Shown here: positions 63,409-64,000 of the stretch, piece by piece
How the letters are laid out: each line of letters opens with the position of its first letter
Position numbering within the stretch: the first letter of the stretch is position 1
NCBI GenBank assembly: GCA_037190845.1
Contig: JBBCJI010000026.1
Span: 1 to 64,000, forward strand
Length of the DNA: 64,000 nt
Source: JBEBVQ01 sp037190845
Lineage (GTDB): Bacteria > Bacteroidota > Bacteroidia > Chitinophagales > Chitinophagaceae
Reading direction: 5' to 3'
Translations under genes and position numbers: made by a program
The notes under the pieces: generated by a model
Seen by the model: only the letters and a program-made list of their open reading frames with translations
Told to the model about the DNA's origin: nothing
Database searches by the model: none

Positions 63409-64000
63409 GCACGCCGGCAAGCGCTTTCTGCGCCATTGGATATTTAAAGATATCAGCTATACCTTTTCGGCGCCGGGCAGCTATGCCCTCCTGGGAGCCA
63501 ACGGCAGCGGGAAAAGTACGCTGGTGCGCCTCATCGCCGCTATGCAGACTCCTTCCTCCGGGAAGCTCAGTTATGTATACAATGACGTACCCGTAGCACC
63601 GGAGCAAATATTCTCCCTCATCAGCTATTGTGCGCCCGGCATGGAGCTGGTGGAAGAGCTTACCCTCCGGGAATTCCTCAATTTTCACTACGCCTTCAAG
63701 CAAATACAACCCGGTATTACAACCGATGACATCATCGCACGGACAGGGCTGATACAGGATGCGGAAAAGCCCATCGGGGAATATTCTTCAGGAATGAAGC
63801 AAAGGGTAAAGCTGGCACAGGCTATATTTACGGACACGCCGGTACTGCTGCTGGATGAACCCTGCACTAATCTGGACGAGACCGGCGTACACCAATACCA
63901 GTCATGGATAGAACAATTCACTAAGAACAGGCTGGTGATCGTGGCTTCAAATGATGTACGCGAGTACGCATTCTGCCGGGAGCAGATTCATATTGAACGG
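63392..64000 (+). CDS. ABC transporter ATP-binding protein, 3' end outside the window
   Basis: 203 codons are visible and the frame is open to the last base. Walker A GANGSGKST (about 36-44), Q-loop region (ISYCAPG), signature SSGMKQR, Walker B LLLDEPC and D-loop NLDETG are all present. At the switch (H-loop) position the sequence is IVASNDVREYAF, with Asn where His is usual. The ATG lies inside the end of lpxA, overlapping by 17 bp. A gene of this type following lpxA is common in Bacteroidota as far as I recall. Substrate unknown; a role with lipid A or another envelope lipid is an inference from position. Confidence 0.92.
   Translation, partial: MKISLEHAGKRFLRHWIFKDISYTFSAPGSYALLGANGSGKSTLVRLIAAMQTPSSGKLSYVYNDVPVAPEQIFSLISYCAPGMELVEELTLREFLNFHYAFKQIQPGITTDDIIARTGLIQDAEKPIGEYSSGMKQRVKLAQAIFTDTPVLLLDEPCTNLDETGVHQYQSWIEQFTKNRLVIVASNDVREYAFCREQIHIER

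Noticed and set aside
1..64000. Mobile elements, prophage, restriction or abortive-infection systems
   Set aside because: No transposase, integrase, methylase, toxin-antitoxin or other defence gene was seen on either strand; the helicase and HD genes match housekeeping families and stand alone.

Overview
The window looks like chromosomal DNA of a Bacteroidota bacterium, most likely of the Chitinophagales. Signs are several secreted proteins with type IX secretion (T9SS) type A or type B C-terminal sorting domains, promoters of the form TTTG-N18-21-TAnnTTTG, poor Shine-Dalgarno sites, LytTR and TPR-type two-component systems, an LpxC-FabZ fusion and a fused E1 dehydrogenase. I see no phage, insertion sequence, CRISPR array or recognised defence system. 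Most of it is core metabolism and envelope biogenesis.

Layout. 1-3.2 kb: C-terminal tail of an unidentified membrane protein carrying a 13-G tract, a T9SS-targeted intradiol dioxygenase, and a LytS/LytTR pair. 3.4-15.2 kb, nearly all minus strand: tRNA-Lys, a GT2 glycosyltransferase, a DEDDh exonuclease with mpl, a divergent 47-residue lipoprotein-like gene, cystathionine beta-synthase, recG, an outer-membrane protein with an alpha-carbonic anhydrase, and a fused E1 alpha/beta dehydrogenase with a small 2H-like protein. 15.4-19 kb, plus: a YfhO membrane protein coupled to an acetyltransferase, and an NTF2-like protein. 19-27.3 kb, minus: rpoC and rpoB, with their own promoter and no rplJL upstream. 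27.7-28.4 kb: two small paralogous cysteine-rich lipoproteins. 28.4-37 kb: Pif1-type helicase, YggS, PanB, a T9SS protein, a HI0933-type flavoprotein and a malic enzyme-phosphotransacetylase fusion. 37.2-40.8 kb, plus: a class A PBP and an HD phosphohydrolase.

40.8-59.5 kb is the most distinctive part. Two paralogous sensor pairs (TPR histidine kinase plus LuxR-type regulator) point outward on either side of five large T9SS cargo proteins: two SBBP/beta-propeller proteins with shared C-termini, one GGY-repeat protein, and two tandem type B PKD proteins. It may be a surface-protein locus with mirrored regulators. 60-64 kb, plus: the lipid A operon lpxD, lpxC-fabZ, lpxA and an ABC ATPase gene that runs off the window.

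Between genes there are several repeat families: GTAGGGG-type hairpins that supply TAG stop codons to neighbouring genes, A/T-rich inverted repeats built on TTTTCAAAT, and a CATCCTGAGCG-type REP-like inverted pair.
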